A DNA stretch of 27,274 nt from Clostridium sp. (lineage in GTDB: Bacteria; Bacillota_A; Clostridia; Lachnospirales; Lachnospiraceae), in the NCBI GenBank assembly GCA_023666975.1, contig JAMPAW010000033.1:1-27274 (forward strand). The letters run 5' to 3'. The position numbers were made by a program, and so were the translations under genes. This document shows, one piece after another, positions 1 through 8,521 of the stretch (positions are counted from its first letter, which is position 1; each line of letters starts with the position of its first letter). The notes beneath the pieces are model-generated. The model was not told the DNA's origin, did no database searches, and saw only the letters and a list, made by a program, of their open reading frames with translations.

Positions 1-1
1 C

Positions 2-427
2 AAGTATATCAACAATACCTCCACGCTGGAATACCTCTATGATAAGTATGGGATTAAAAGCCTGCGGGAATTGGAATACCTGCATGACCAGTATTTAATT
101 ATGATTGATGAGGTCAGAAAATACCAGAAGGTTTCGGGCGACCTGCGGGAGTTTTCAGAGGCACTCTCAAAGCTACTGTTCTCCTACGGAGTGAAGGACC
201 CGGAGATATGGATAAAACAGTCGTTGGCACTAATTGATAACCGCGAGATGGTAGAGGTCAAGCACTCCTTAAATGTGAGGCGGCAGAAGCTTCGGGAACA
301 GATTGCCTATAACGAGAAGCTGCGGTTAAACGGACTGAAGGATATACGGGAGATGTTAAAGACCAATCCGGAGCTTCGGGACCAGGTGAAGCGGGAGCTG
401 GAGGTTTACCATATCCATGTGCAGTAG
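2..427 (+). CDS. Hypothetical protein, 5' end outside window
   Basis: The reading frame is open from base 2 to a TAG at 425-427, so the true start lies upstream; the TTG at 71 is only the first in-window start-like codon. The visible ~141 residues are hydrophilic, rich in Lys, Arg, Glu and Leu, and look helical (for example YNEKLRLNGLKDIREML). There is no membrane segment or signal peptide. I do not recognise the family. It sits 24 bases before another small hypothetical gene and the RNase H1-like gene, all on the same strand, so it may belong to the same transcript. Composition and codon use look like its neighbours. Confidence 0.7.
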   Translation, partial: KYINNTSTLEYLYDKYGIKSLRELEYLHDQYLIMIDEVRKYQKVSGDLREFSEALSKLLFSYGVKDPEIWIKQSLALIDNREMVEVKHSLNVRRQKLREQIAYNEKLRLNGLKDIREMLKTNPELRDQVKRELEVYHIHVQ

Positions 428-451
428 CAGGAGCGGTGTTTGGAGGAATCA

Positions 452-793
452 ATGGAAGATAAGATAATCAGAATTGAAAACAAAGCATCTTATGGAATCA
501 CATGGTATGAGCACGGGCAGCCTTATCTGGGCAGCCATCGGGGAATGCGGTTTCGGATAGCCCGTGACCCGATGGAAGATGTGGCGTTGGCACCTCCGGA
601 TAAGAAGGGGGAAGCTGTATTTGTGGTCACTGTATGGCCGGAACCGTTGTGTTTTGAGGCTACGCAGGAGGAAAAAAAGACAACGGCAACGTTTCCTTTC
701 GATGAATCCGGAAAGGAGAAAGCGGTGGAATGGCTGAACAGGCAGTATGAAGAGCGGTACGAGGAATGGGAAGCGGTAAGGGCAAAGCATTAA
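452..793 (+). CDS. Small hypothetical protein (113 aa)
   Basis: I chose the ATG at 452 because GGAGG (442-446) precedes it by 5 bases; a TTG at 440 in the same frame would overlap that site. The product is soluble and acidic. It has an N-terminal stretch with aromatic residues (IRIENKASYGITWYEHGQ), a central beta-like VFVVTVWPEPLCFEA, and a charged C-terminal helix (EWLNRQYEERYEEWEAV). No catalytic motif or known domain is apparent. It lies between another unknown gene and the RNase H1-like gene, 22 bases upstream of the latter's start, suggesting co-transcription. Function unknown. Confidence 0.7.
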   Translation: MEDKIIRIENKASYGITWYEHGQPYLGSHRGMRFRIARDPMEDVALAPPDKKGEAVFVVTVWPEPLCFEATQEEKKTTATFPFDESGKEKAVEWLNRQYEERYEEWEAVRAKH

Positions 794-815
794 ACGGTAG
801 AATGTGGAGAGTGGT

Positions 816-1466
816 ATGGCGAAAAAGTATTATGCAGTGGTAAAGGGAAGAACAAAGGGAATCTATTTTACATGGGAGGATTGCAGGAAACAGATACATG
901 AATATCCGGGGGCAGAGTTTAAAGGGTTTTCGACTATCGGGGAGGCGGAGCAGTTCATCAAGGCGAACGCGGAATCCGGTATGCCTGAGACGGACATGCC
1001 GGCGTCCGATATACCAGAGACGGATAACGACAGTTACCCGGTCAGCACGGATACACATTTAATTGCCTATGTAGACGGGAGCTATGATCATAGCCAGCTG
1101 CGGTATGCCTATGGCTGTGTACTGGTGTTGCCGGAGGAGGTTGTCACATTGAACGGTAGTGGTGCAGATGAGCGTTATGTGTCTATGCGGAATGTGGCCG
1201 GTGAAATCCTTGGCAGCGAAAAGGCTGTGTCATGGGCAAAGGAACATGGATACGGAGAGATTACTATTTATTATGACTATGAGGGGATTGAAAAGTGGGC
1301 AGACGGGATTTGGAAAGCAAACAAGCCGGGAACCCAGCGTTATCAAGCCTTTATTGCAGAGAAGAGAAACGAGATGGTCATCAATTTTCAAAAGGTGGAG
1401 GCGCATACCGGAGTCAAATATAATGAAATGGCGGATATGCTGGCCAAAGAAGCCTTGGGAATATAG
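816..1466 (+). CDS. RNase H1-like protein with viroplasmin N-terminal domain
   Basis: The 216-residue protein starts at the ATG at 816, with GGAGA (805-809) upstream; an earlier GTG at 804 would include the ribosome binding site. Residues 1-48 (AKKYYAVVKGRTKGIYFTW, GFSTIGEAEQFI) match the caulimovirus viroplasmin/RNase H1 hybrid-binding fold. A linker rich in Thr, Pro, Asp and Glu follows. The catalytic half shows the four expected acidic positions: Asp in AYVDGSYD, Glu in NVAGEILGSEKAV, Asp in YYDYEGIEKWADG and Asp in EMADMLAKEAL, with the conserved His in EAHTGVKYNE. The expected role is cleavage of RNA in RNA-DNA hybrids in the cytoplasm. The stop lies 12 bases before the GH9 gene. Similar two-domain proteins are common in Clostridia. 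Confidence 0.88.
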   Translation: MAKKYYAVVKGRTKGIYFTWEDCRKQIHEYPGAEFKGFSTIGEAEQFIKANAESGMPETDMPASDIPETDNDSYPVSTDTHLIAYVDGSYDHSQLRYAYGCVLVLPEEVVTLNGSGADERYVSMRNVAGEILGSEKAVSWAKEHGYGEITIYYDYEGIEKWADGIWKANKPGTQRYQAFIAEKRNEMVINFQKVEAHTGVKYNEMADMLAKEALGI

Positions 1467-1478
1467 AGGAGGAGTAAA

Positions 1479-3773
1479 ATGAAAACAGGTAAGCAAATGA
1501 TTAGTGTGCTGCTGGCTGCGACAATGGTGTTGAGCTTTACCGGCTGCGGCACTAAGGAGAAGACGACGGAGGAGACGAGTGAGGTATCTACGGAGGAGAT
1601 TGCCGATAGCGTGACGGAAGAGCCAGAGGCGGAGGAAGCCGTGACAGGCAATCAGATTGAGAACGGTGATTTTTCCAACGGTACCGACAAATTCAGTGTC
1701 TATACAAACGGGGGAAACTGCAACATAAACGTGAACGCAGACGGGGAGCTTCAGGTAGACATATCGGAAGCCGGTGACGTGGCGCACGGTGTGCAGATTT
1801 ACTATGACGGATTTGAGATGACGCAGGGCGTAGTATATGCATTTTCTTTTGATATACATGCCACAATCGACAGGCCTGTGGAGTGGAGAATTCAGATAAA
1901 CGGTGGTGATTATCACGCTTATGCCGGCGAAATTATTGATGTGACAGACGAAGTACAACACATTTCTACGCAGTTTACGATGGAGGAGGCGTCAGACCCT
2001 GCACCACGGCTGTGCTTTAATATGGGCTGTGTCGATGCCGCACAAGACGGGAGTGTAACGTCGGAGAGCATGGGCGAACATTCCGTTATGCTGGATAATC
2101 TTTCGCTGGAGCAGATGGACGATTCCGGGGCTGTGGCAGAGGCGGAGGCTGTGGAGATACCGAAGGTGAAGGTGAATCAGGTCGGCTACAAAGAGGACGA
2201 TATTAAACAGGCCGTGTTTTCCGATTTAGAAGACGGAGATAATACATTTACCGTAGTGGAGGTAGAGAGCGGTGAGTCCGTTTATGAGGGGCAGATGACA
2301 GAGCCGGTAAACAATGCAGAGGCCGGTGAAGTGAATTGTTCCGGTGATTTTACCGCGGTGAAGACAGCAGGCACCTATAAGATTGTAACCGCAAAGGGGG
2401 AGGAATCTTATCCCTTTGCCGTTGGCAGTGATGTGTATGATGAAACGTTTAACAATATAGTGAAAATGCTGTATTTGCAGCGTTGCGGGACGGAGCTTGA
2501 CCAGTCCATTGCCGGTGATTTTACCCACCCGCTTTGCCATGGGGAAGAGGCGGTAATCTACGGGACAGATACCAGAATAGATGTCAGCGGTGGCTGGCAT
2601 GATGCAGGGGACTACGGGAGATATGTGGTTTCCGGTGCCAAAGCCGTAGCTGATCTTTTGCTGGCATACGAGAAAAATCCGGCTGCTTTTGGCGATGACT
2701 GTGGCATTCCGGAAAGCGGAGACGGAATCAACGATGCTCTGCAGGAGGCAAAATATGAGCTGGACTGGATGCTGAAAATGCAGGACAGCAGCGGCGGTGT
2801 TTATCATAAGGTAACCTGCAAGGTGTTCCCGGAAACGGTGATGCCGGAGGAGGAGACGGACGAACTGGTGGTAGCGCCTCTGTCTAAGACGGCGACGGCG
2901 GACTTTGCAGCCGTGATGGCCATGGCGGGCAGGATTTTTGGCGGGGAAAGTAACCGCGAATATCAGGATTACGGGAATACTTGTCTGGAAGCGGCCGAGA
3001 AGGCATGGGCATACTATGAGGAGCATAAGGACGAAAGAGGTTATGTGAATCCCAGCGATATCGTGACCGGCGAGTATGCTGACGGCAACAGCAAAGATGA
3101 ATATTTCTGGGCAGCCGCAGAGCTTTACAAGGCTACAGAGGATAGCCGGTATAAGGAAAAAATGGCGGAGACGCTTGAATCGGTAGAAAATGTCGGAGGG
3201 CTTGGCTGGCTGGACGTGGGTGCCTATGGTGCTTATGCGGCCTTGACGACACCGGCACTGCGGGCAGACAGCAGTAATCTGTTAAAGGACATTGAGAATG
3301 CTTTTTTGGCAGCCGCAGAAAATATTTTGCAGGTGAGCCGGGAAAACGGATATATGGTAAGCCGGGAGAATGTCTATGAGTGGGGCTCGAATATGGGAAT
3401 TGCCAATAACGGCATGCTGCTCTGCCTTGCGAATGAAATCCGGCAAAATGAGGAATATTTAACCTGTGCGAAGGATCACTTGCATTATCTGCTGGGTGTA
3501 AATGCAACAGGCTACTGCTTCGTCACCGAAACGGGAACGTTAAGCCCGAAGCACCCGCATCACAGACCGTCGCAGGCATTGGGGAAATGCATGCCGGGAA
3601 TGCTGGTGGGTGGACCGGACAGCGCTTTGGAGGACCCGTATGCGAAAGCAGTGCTGGCGGATACTCCGGCGGCAAAGTGCTATGCGGACAATGAGCAGAG
3701 TTATTCCTGCAATGAGGTGACAATTTATTGGAATTCGCCGCTTGTCTACCTGCTGGTGGCAACCCAGAATTGA
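1479..3773 (+). CDS. Lipoprotein glycoside hydrolase family 9 (cellulase-type)
   Basis: This 764-residue protein follows a strong AGGAGGAG site. Residues 1-23 are a lipoprotein signal with lipobox ending in Cys23 (LSFTGC), so the enzyme should be tethered outside the cytoplasmic membrane. A Thr/Glu-rich linker follows. Residues about 57-210 resemble a CBM4/9 carbohydrate-binding module (IENGDFSNG at its start, MLDNLSLEQ at its end). Residues about 225-320 resemble the CelD_N Ig-like domain ([13 protein letters not shown]). The GH9 catalytic domain carries [11 protein letters not shown] near residue 375, the His signature HPHHRPSQ near 690 and the general-acid region [15 protein letters not shown] near 745. 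The likely reaction is hydrolysis of beta-1,4-glucan or a related plant polysaccharide; substrate cannot be fixed from sequence. The gene appears intact. Confidence 0.93.
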   Translation: MKTGKQMISVLLAATMVLSFTGCGTKEKTTEETSEVSTEEIADSVTEEPEAEEAVTGNQIENGDFSNGTDKFSVYTNGGNCNINVNADGELQVDISEAGDVAHGVQIYYDGFEMTQGVVYAFSFDIHATIDRPVEWRIQINGGDYHAYAGEIIDVTDEVQHISTQFTMEEASDPAPRLCFNMGCVDAAQDGSVTSESMGEHSVMLDNLSLEQMDDSGAVAEAEAVEIPKVKVNQVGYKEDDIKQAVFSDLEDGDNTFTVVEVESGESVYEGQMTEPVNNAEAGEVNCSGDFTAVKTAGTYKIVTAKGEESYPFAVGSDVYDETFNNIVKMLYLQRCGTELDQSIAGDFTHPLCHGEEAVIYGTDTRIDVSGGWHDAGDYGRYVVSGAKAVADLLLAYEKNPAAFGDDCGIPESGDGINDALQEAKYELDWMLKMQDSSGGVYHKVTCKVFPETVMPEEETDELVVAPLSKTATADFAAVMAMAGRIFGGESNREYQDYGNTCLEAAEKAWAYYEEHKDERGYVNPSDIVTGEYADGNSKDEYFWAAAELYKATEDSRYKEKMAETLESVENVGGLGWLDVGAYGAYAALTTPALRADSSNLLKDIENAFLAAAENILQVSRENGYMVSRENVYEWGSNMGIANNGMLLCLANEIRQNEEYLTCAKDHLHYLLGVNATGYCFVTETGTLSPKHPHHRPSQALGKCMPGMLVGGPDSALEDPYAKAVLADTPAAKCYADNEQSYSCNEVTIYWNSPLVYLLVATQN

Positions 3774-3789
3774 AATGGAGGAAAAAAGA

Positions 3790-4704
3790 ATGTTGAAATT
3801 AGGCTGTCATGTAGGCATGAGCGGGAAAGAAATGATGCTGGGTTCCGTGAAGGATGCAATTCGGGTCGGTGCCAATACATTTATGCTCTATACCGGTGCA
3901 CCGCAGAACACTAAGCGAAAGGCGATTGGTGAACTGCGGATAGCGGAGGCGAGGGAACTGATGAAGCAGCATGGGATAGAAGAGTTTATTGTGCATGCCC
4001 CATATATTATCAATCTTGCCAATACGGTAAAGCCGGAAACGTTTGACATTGCCGTGAAATGTTTGGAATCGGAGCTTGAACGCACAAAGGCCATGGGTTC
4101 TGACACGCTGGTGCTTCACCCCGGTTCCCATGTGGGAGAGGGCGTGGAAAAAGGCGTAGAGCAGATTGCGAAGGGAATTAACGAGGTGCTGACTAGAAAT
4201 ACGGAGGTTCATATCGCGTTGGAAACGATGGCGGGAAAGGGCAGTGAAATCGGAAGAAGTTTTGAGGAGCTGGCGATGATTTATGAGCGGGTAATTTATA
4301 ATGATAAGCTGCGGGTGTGCTTTGATACCTGCCATGTCAGCGATGCCGGCTATGATATTATCCATGATTTTGACGGCGTGATGGAGCATTTTGACGAGGT
4401 AATCGGCAAGGAGCAGATTGCCGTATTTCATATGAATGACAGCAAAAATGAACCGGGAGCCGGCAAGGACCGTCATGAAAATTTTGGATTTGGCTGTATC
4501 GGCTTTGACGCACTTATGTATATGATGAACCATAAGGATTTTATGGACATTCCGAAAATTTTGGAAACCCCGTTCGTGAAAGCTCCAGATGATGCGAAGA
4601 AATCTTATGAGCCGTATAAGCATGAGATTGCCATGATTAGAAGTGGTGTGTTTAATCCCGGAATGATTGAGGATATTTTGCGGGAAGCGGGCAAGCAGGG
4701 ATAG
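3790..4704 (+). CDS. nfo: Endonuclease IV (AP endonuclease)
   Basis: The ATG at 3790 has GGAGG (3777-3781) upstream, giving 304 residues; in-frame codons upstream lie inside the GH9 gene. The protein is a TIM-barrel AP endonuclease of the Nfo family with its metal-binding segments in order: [70 protein letters not shown] and LETP. The expected role is incision of DNA 5' to abasic sites and of 3'-blocked ends in base excision repair, with Zn-type metals. Length is close to the E. coli enzyme. It starts 16 bases after the GH9 stop, so the DNA-repair gene is probably co-transcribed with an extracellular glycosidase, although the two have no evident functional link. Confidence 0.95.
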   Translation: MLKLGCHVGMSGKEMMLGSVKDAIRVGANTFMLYTGAPQNTKRKAIGELRIAEARELMKQHGIEEFIVHAPYIINLANTVKPETFDIAVKCLESELERTKAMGSDTLVLHPGSHVGEGVEKGVEQIAKGINEVLTRNTEVHIALETMAGKGSEIGRSFEELAMIYERVIYNDKLRVCFDTCHVSDAGYDIIHDFDGVMEHFDEVIGKEQIAVFHMNDSKNEPGAGKDRHENFGFGCIGFDALMYMMNHKDFMDIPKILETPFVKAPDDAKKSYEPYKHEIAMIRSGVFNPGMIEDILREAGKQG

Positions 4705-4739
4705 CTGCCGGCAGACAGAAGAACAGGGTAAACCGTAGG

Positions 4740-4759
4740 TTAAGAAAATTTAAGAAAAA
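4740..4759 (+). promoter_or_regulatory. Tandem 10-bp direct repeats upstream of the efflux promoter
   Basis: Two adjacent 10-mers, TTAAGAAAAT and TTAAGAAAAA, lie 5 bases upstream of the -35 element. Direct repeats at about one helical turn next to a -35 are typical binding sites of OmpR/PhoB-family response regulators. No such regulator is encoded in the window. A related 12-mer, GTAGGTTAAGAA, occurs at 4735-4746 and again at 9681-9692 upstream of the alanine racemase-like gene. Confidence 0.4.
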
Positions 4760-4764
4760 AGGAA

Positions 4765-4793
4765 TAGACAACAATATATAGTAAGGTTATAAT
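4765..4793 (+). promoter_or_regulatory. Promoter of the ABC efflux operon
   Basis: TAGACA (4765-4770) and a perfect TATAAT (4788-4793) are separated by 17 bases. The predicted start of transcription is near 4800, about 100 bases before the ATPase gene. The arrangement is seen directly; activity is inferred. Confidence 0.7.
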
Positions 4794-4826
4794 AAGACAG
4801 ACACGAGATAAGGTGGCTGTCTTATT
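4791..4826. promoter_or_regulatory. Perfect 10-bp inverted repeat followed by T run
   Basis: AATAAGACAG (4791-4800) and CTGTCTTATT (4817-4826) are exact reverse complements around a 16-base loop, followed by TTT. As RNA read through from nfo this could act as a terminator. For the local promoter, however, the left arm overlaps the -10 and ends at the predicted start point, so the dyad may instead be an operator. Confidence 0.5.
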
Positions 4827-4902
4827 TTTGTGATTGAGATGAGCCGTTGATGCAGATTGCCGAATGTTCTGGCTGCTGCAGAAATGGCAGGAAAGGAAAT
4901 GT

Positions 4903-5589
4903 ATGAATGCTTTAATTGATGTCCGGAACATGTATAAAATTTATAATCCCGGAGAGAATGAGGTCCGGGCACTGGACTGTGTAAGCCTTAAGGTGCATGA
5001 GGGTGAGTTTGTCGCCATTATCGGACATTCCGGTTCGGGCAAATCCACGCTGATGAATATGCTGGGCTGTCTCGATGTTCCCACGCAGGGCAGATACATA
5101 CTGAATGGAAAGGACGTTTCCAGCCTTACGGATAATGAGCTTTCCGAGGTCAGAAACAATTATATCGGATTTATTTTTCAGGGCTTTAATCTGATACCGA
5201 ACCTGACTGCGGTTGAGAATGTGGAGCTGCCGCTGATTTACCGCCATGTGGATAAGCATATGCGGAGAGAGCTGGCAACGGAGGCGCTGAAGAAGGTGGG
5301 ATTGGAAAACCGGATGCGGCACAGACCGTCGGAAATGTCCGGTGGACAGCAGCAAAGGGTTGCTATTGCCAGAGCGATAGCAGCAGCACCGCCGCTGATT
5401 CTGGCAGATGAGCCGACGGGTAATCTGGACTCCAAATCGACAAAGGATATTATGAAAATATTGAATGAGTTAAATGAACAGGGGAATACGATTGTGCTGA
5501 TTACCCATGACGATGGAATCGCTGCCAATGCAAAACGGGTGGTGAGAATTATGGACGGGAAAATTGAGTCGGACGAGACGAGGGAATAA
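4903..5589 (+). CDS. ABC transporter ATPase (MacB/LolD type)
   Basis: I chose the ATG at 4903, 6 bases after AGG of GAAAGGAAATGT, giving 228 residues beginning MNALIDVRNMYKIY. The protein has all ABC ATPase motifs: Walker A GHSGSGKST, Q-loop FIFQGFNLIPNLT, signature MSGGQQQRVAIARA, Walker B LILADEPTGNLDS and H-loop VLITHD. The Q-loop and D-loop wording is typical of the LolD/MacB/YtrE group, which works with FtsX-like permeases. It should power the downstream permease at 7271 together with the adaptor at 5614. A gap of 24 bases to the next gene indicates an operon. Confidence 0.93.
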   Translation: MNALIDVRNMYKIYNPGENEVRALDCVSLKVHEGEFVAIIGHSGSGKSTLMNMLGCLDVPTQGRYILNGKDVSSLTDNELSEVRNNYIGFIFQGFNLIPNLTAVENVELPLIYRHVDKHMRRELATEALKKVGLENRMRHRPSEMSGGQQQRVAIARAIAAAPPLILADEPTGNLDSKSTKDIMKILNELNEQGNTIVLITHDDGIAANAKRVVRIMDGKIESDETRE

Positions 5590-5613
5590 ACGAAAACAGA
5601 AAGGTGAACAGAT

Positions 5614-7269
5614 ATGGAAGATGAACAGAACATGGAAAACGAAATCATGAATGAGGCGGAACAGGATTTTGAACTGCCGAAGAAGCGCAGGAAGAAAAAG
5701 GGTAAAAAGGGCATTATCATTGTGATTGTTGTCATCGTGCTGGTACTGGTGTCACTGATTGGCAGTGCAATAAAAAATATTTCTGCCGGTGTGCAGGAGC
5801 AGATGGAGGCGATGGCAGGCGGAGAAGACGACATTTATATTGTGGAGCGTCAAGATGTACAGCAGGAGATTGCAACATCGGGAACCGTGGTTGGCGTGGA
5901 AACGGATGCCTATACCTCACCGGTGACTGCCAAGGTGGAGGATATTTTTGTTGAGGTCGGGCAGAGTGTGCAAAAAGGGGACGTACTGTTGAGTTATGAC
6001 ACCTCTGAGCTGGGCGATAATTTAGAGAAGGTGAAGCTTCAGGCGCAGTCAGAGCGGGCGGCCGGCAATGAAGGGTTTGAACAGGCAGCAGAGGCGGCAT
6101 CAAAGGCATCGGAGGCGAAGAAAAATGCAAAGAGTATTAAATCCGACACAAAAGATGTCAAAGAAAATATTGAAAAGACAACTGATAAGGTTGATTCCTA
6201 CAGTGAAAAAATTGCGGAATTAGAAGCGGCCGTGGCAAAAGACGAGCAGGCGGCCGAGATGGCAAAAGCGGAGAAAAAAGAAGCCGAGAAGGCGGCAAAG
6301 GAGATCTACTATAATGAAGAGGGAGAAGTGATTCCGACACCGGCAAAGGTGACACAGGCGCTTACAGATGCGGAAAATGAGCTGGCGGCTGCAAACAGCA
6401 GGCTGGCTGCGGATAAAGCAGAGCTGCAGAAGTATAAGGATTTGTATAAGGCGGCCAATAAGAAGCTGGGAAAGCAGAATGAAAAGCTTCAGGACCTGCA
6501 GGCGGATTTGGCGGAGCAGGAGGGAATTGTATCGGCAAATAAAGATGTGAAGGTATCGGAGAGCACGAAGGCGCAGGTTTCCGCTGCCAATGAGCTTTCC
6601 AATATGAACATAAACAGTGCTGAGGATTCCTACCATTCGGCGGAAGCGGGGATTACGGCGGACAAAAACGGTATTATTGCATCGATAGAGATATATAAAG
6701 GTGCGCTTGCCAGTGAGGCACAGACGCTGCTCACGATTATTGACGGAGACCGGATTGGTGTGGAATTTGCCATTGCCAAAGATGATATCGGCTCTGTAAC
6801 ACCGGGACAGAAGGCGAGAGTGGTCATTTCCGGCAACGAGTACGAGGGGACAGTTGATTTTATCAGCCGTGTAGCTTCTACGGATATGCAGGCTTCCAGC
6901 AGCCAGACCGGGGGAAGTGTTAAGGGAAGAATTCTTTTAAATGAGCCGGACGAGAATGTATATATCGGGATATCGGCAAAAGCATATATTTTTATCGGCA
7001 AGTCCGAGAATGCACTGGCAATTCCCTATGAGGCACTCTGCAGCGATGTGGACGGAGATTATGTATATATTGTCAATGCTGAGGGACTGCTGGAACGCAG
7101 AGAGGTAAAACTGGGCATTTATTCAGATGAGTATTATGAAGTGCTTGAGGGAATTGCAGAGGAGGATAAAGTCGTCCGCAATGTGACCTCCGATATGAAG
7201 CCGGGAGATGTGTATATGGGAAGTGGTACAGGAAATGGTGATGTACCGGTTATGGAAATAGGAGGTTAA
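5614..7269 (+). CDS. Efflux adaptor, HlyD/MacA-like membrane fusion protein
   Basis: The 551-residue protein starts at ATG 5614 after AAAGGTG. Residues 1-32 are charged and cytoplasmic (PKKRRKKKGKKG), followed by one membrane helix (about 33-53, IIIVIVVIVLVLVSLIG). A lipoyl/barrel-sandwich half follows (VVGVETDAYTSPVTAKVEDIFVEVG, then VQKGDVLLSYD). The middle, about residues 135-330, is a very Ala/Lys/Glu-rich coiled-coil hairpin. The second half of the sandwich and the beta-barrel follow (GDRIGVEFAIAKDDIGSV, GQKARVVISGNEYEGTVDFIS). The role is to link an ABC permease to export in a monoderm envelope. The family is well known beside LolD-type ATPases and MacB permeases, exactly the order seen here. 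Confidence 0.9.
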   Translation: MEDEQNMENEIMNEAEQDFELPKKRRKKKGKKGIIIVIVVIVLVLVSLIGSAIKNISAGVQEQMEAMAGGEDDIYIVERQDVQQEIATSGTVVGVETDAYTSPVTAKVEDIFVEVGQSVQKGDVLLSYDTSELGDNLEKVKLQAQSERAAGNEGFEQAAEAASKASEAKKNAKSIKSDTKDVKENIEKTTDKVDSYSEKIAELEAAVAKDEQAAEMAKAEKKEAEKAAKEIYYNEEGEVIPTPAKVTQALTDAENELAAANSRLAADKAELQKYKDLYKAANKKLGKQNEKLQDLQADLAEQEGIVSANKDVKVSESTKAQVSAANELSNMNINSAEDSYHSAEAGITADKNGIIASIEIYKGALASEAQTLLTIIDGDRIGVEFAIAKDDIGSVTPGQKARVVISGNEYEGTVDFISRVASTDMQASSSQTGGSVKGRILLNEPDENVYIGISAKAYIFIGKSENALAIPYEALCSDVDGDYVYIVNAEGLLERREVKLGIYSDEYYEVLEGIAEEDKVVRNVTSDMKPGDVYMGSGTGNGDVPVMEIGG

Positions 7270-7270
7270 T

Positions 7271-8521
7271 ATGGCACAGCTTGGTGAATATATCAAAATG
7301 GCATTGAAGAATATTGCTGCCAATAAGGGACGTACACTGCTTACGATGCTGGGAATTATTATTGGTATTTCCTCGGTTATATTAATTGTATCCGTTGGCA
7401 ATGGCGCCACAGAAATGATTGCTTCGGAGCTGGGAAGCCTAGGAAAGGGACAGATTCTTTTTATGGTGAACCAGTATGACCTTAAGTATCGTATAACGGA
7501 GGAGGAGCTGGAGCATATACGCAGCATGGAAGGGGTAAAAGCGGTTGCCACACAGGCATATTTTGAAGGGACAACAAGAACGAAACGAGATGAATTTGAG
7601 GTGAATCTTGTAGCAGTGAATTCGGAAGGTTTGGATTTTGTGTTTGCTGACGGTTTGGATTATGTGAATGGTGGTAAGTATACCCAAACGCAGGAAGAAG
7701 ACGGCAGACCAGTTTGTATTATCAGTGAAGCTGACGCAATGAAATTATTTGGTTCGACAAATGTGGTTGGAATGGATATGGATATCACAATAAATTTTTG
7801 GGAAGCAGATATCACACTGACGATTGTGGGTGTTATGGCATCGGAAGACAATAACAGAATGGTCGAGGCACTAAATGCCACACCGTCTGTGCAGGCGTTT
7901 ATGCCGCCGGCCGCCATGGCAAATGCGATCGGTTATGACCTGAGTGAGGATATTACGGATTTTTATCTGTTAAAGGAAGATGACGCAGATGGACGGCAGC
8001 TTTGCAAAGATGTCGTTGATTATCTGGAAACAAAACACCACTGCAAGGGGCAAGATGTATATTATTATGAAAGCTTTGACGATATAATGGCAACGATTAA
8101 TCAGGTCATGAAGCTGATTACCATTTTTGTGGCGTTTGTCGCTTCGGTTTCCCTGCTGGTCGGAGGAATCGGTGTGATGAATATTATGTTGGTATCGGTA
8201 ACGGAGCGGACAAGGGAAATTGGTATCCGTAAAGCACTTGGTGCAAAAACCGGCTCGATTACGGTACAGTTCCTGGCAGAGTCCGCATTTATCACGCTGC
8301 TGGGAGGCGTTATCGGAATTATATTAGGGGTGCTGGGGGCAGGTGCGATAGCGGCAGTCATTGGTATGGCAGTGCCTGAGATGAAGTTTTCGCCGGCACT
8401 GAGCGCTGGAACGGTGCTTAGCGCAGCATTATTTTCTTCGGGCGTGGGTGTCCTGTTTGGCGTTTACCCGGCAAGAAAGGCGGCAAAATTAAGTCCGATT
8501 GAGGCGTTGCGGAGAGAGTGA
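7271..8521 (+). CDS. ABC transporter permease (MacB/FtsX family)
   Basis: The 416-residue protein starts one base after the adaptor's stop, with AGGAGG at 7260-7265 inside the adaptor's end. It has the MacB layout: an N-terminal membrane helix (LLTMLGIIIGISSVILIVSVG), a large extracytoplasmic domain (about residues 45-270), then three C-terminal helices including the FtsX hallmark GGIGVMNIMLVSVTERTREIGIRKALGA near residue 300. The C-terminus YPARKAAKLSPIEALR is typical. It should form a tripartite exporter with the preceding ATPase and adaptor; the substrate (peptide, antibiotic or lipid) is unknown. Its last 33 bases overlap the convergent racemase gene. Confidence 0.93.
   Translation: MAQLGEYIKMALKNIAANKGRTLLTMLGIIIGISSVILIVSVGNGATEMIASELGSLGKGQILFMVNQYDLKYRITEEELEHIRSMEGVKAVATQAYFEGTTRTKRDEFEVNLVAVNSEGLDFVFADGLDYVNGGKYTQTQEEDGRPVCIISEADAMKLFGSTNVVGMDMDITINFWEADITLTIVGVMASEDNNRMVEALNATPSVQAFMPPAAMANAIGYDLSEDITDFYLLKEDDADGRQLCKDVVDYLETKHHCKGQDVYYYESFDDIMATINQVMKLITIFVAFVASVSLLVGGIGVMNIMLVSVTERTREIGIRKALGAKTGSITVQFLAESAFITLLGGVIGIILGVLGAGAIAAVIGMAVPEMKFSPALSAGTVLSAALFSSGVGVLFGVYPARKAAKLSPIEALRRE

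Noticed and set aside
1230..1961. Leftward open frame (243 codons) across the RNase H1/GH9 junction
   Set aside because: It spans two real genes in antisense and has no ribosome binding site or family resemblance.
2226..3026. Long leftward open frame (266 codons) inside the GH9 gene
   Set aside because: It is fully antisense to a well-supported gene, lacks a ribosome site and has low-complexity, cysteine- and histidine-rich composition typical of antisense frames.
3799..4623. Long leftward open frame (274 codons) inside nfo
   Set aside because: Antisense to a conserved enzyme gene, with no recognisable domain or start signal.
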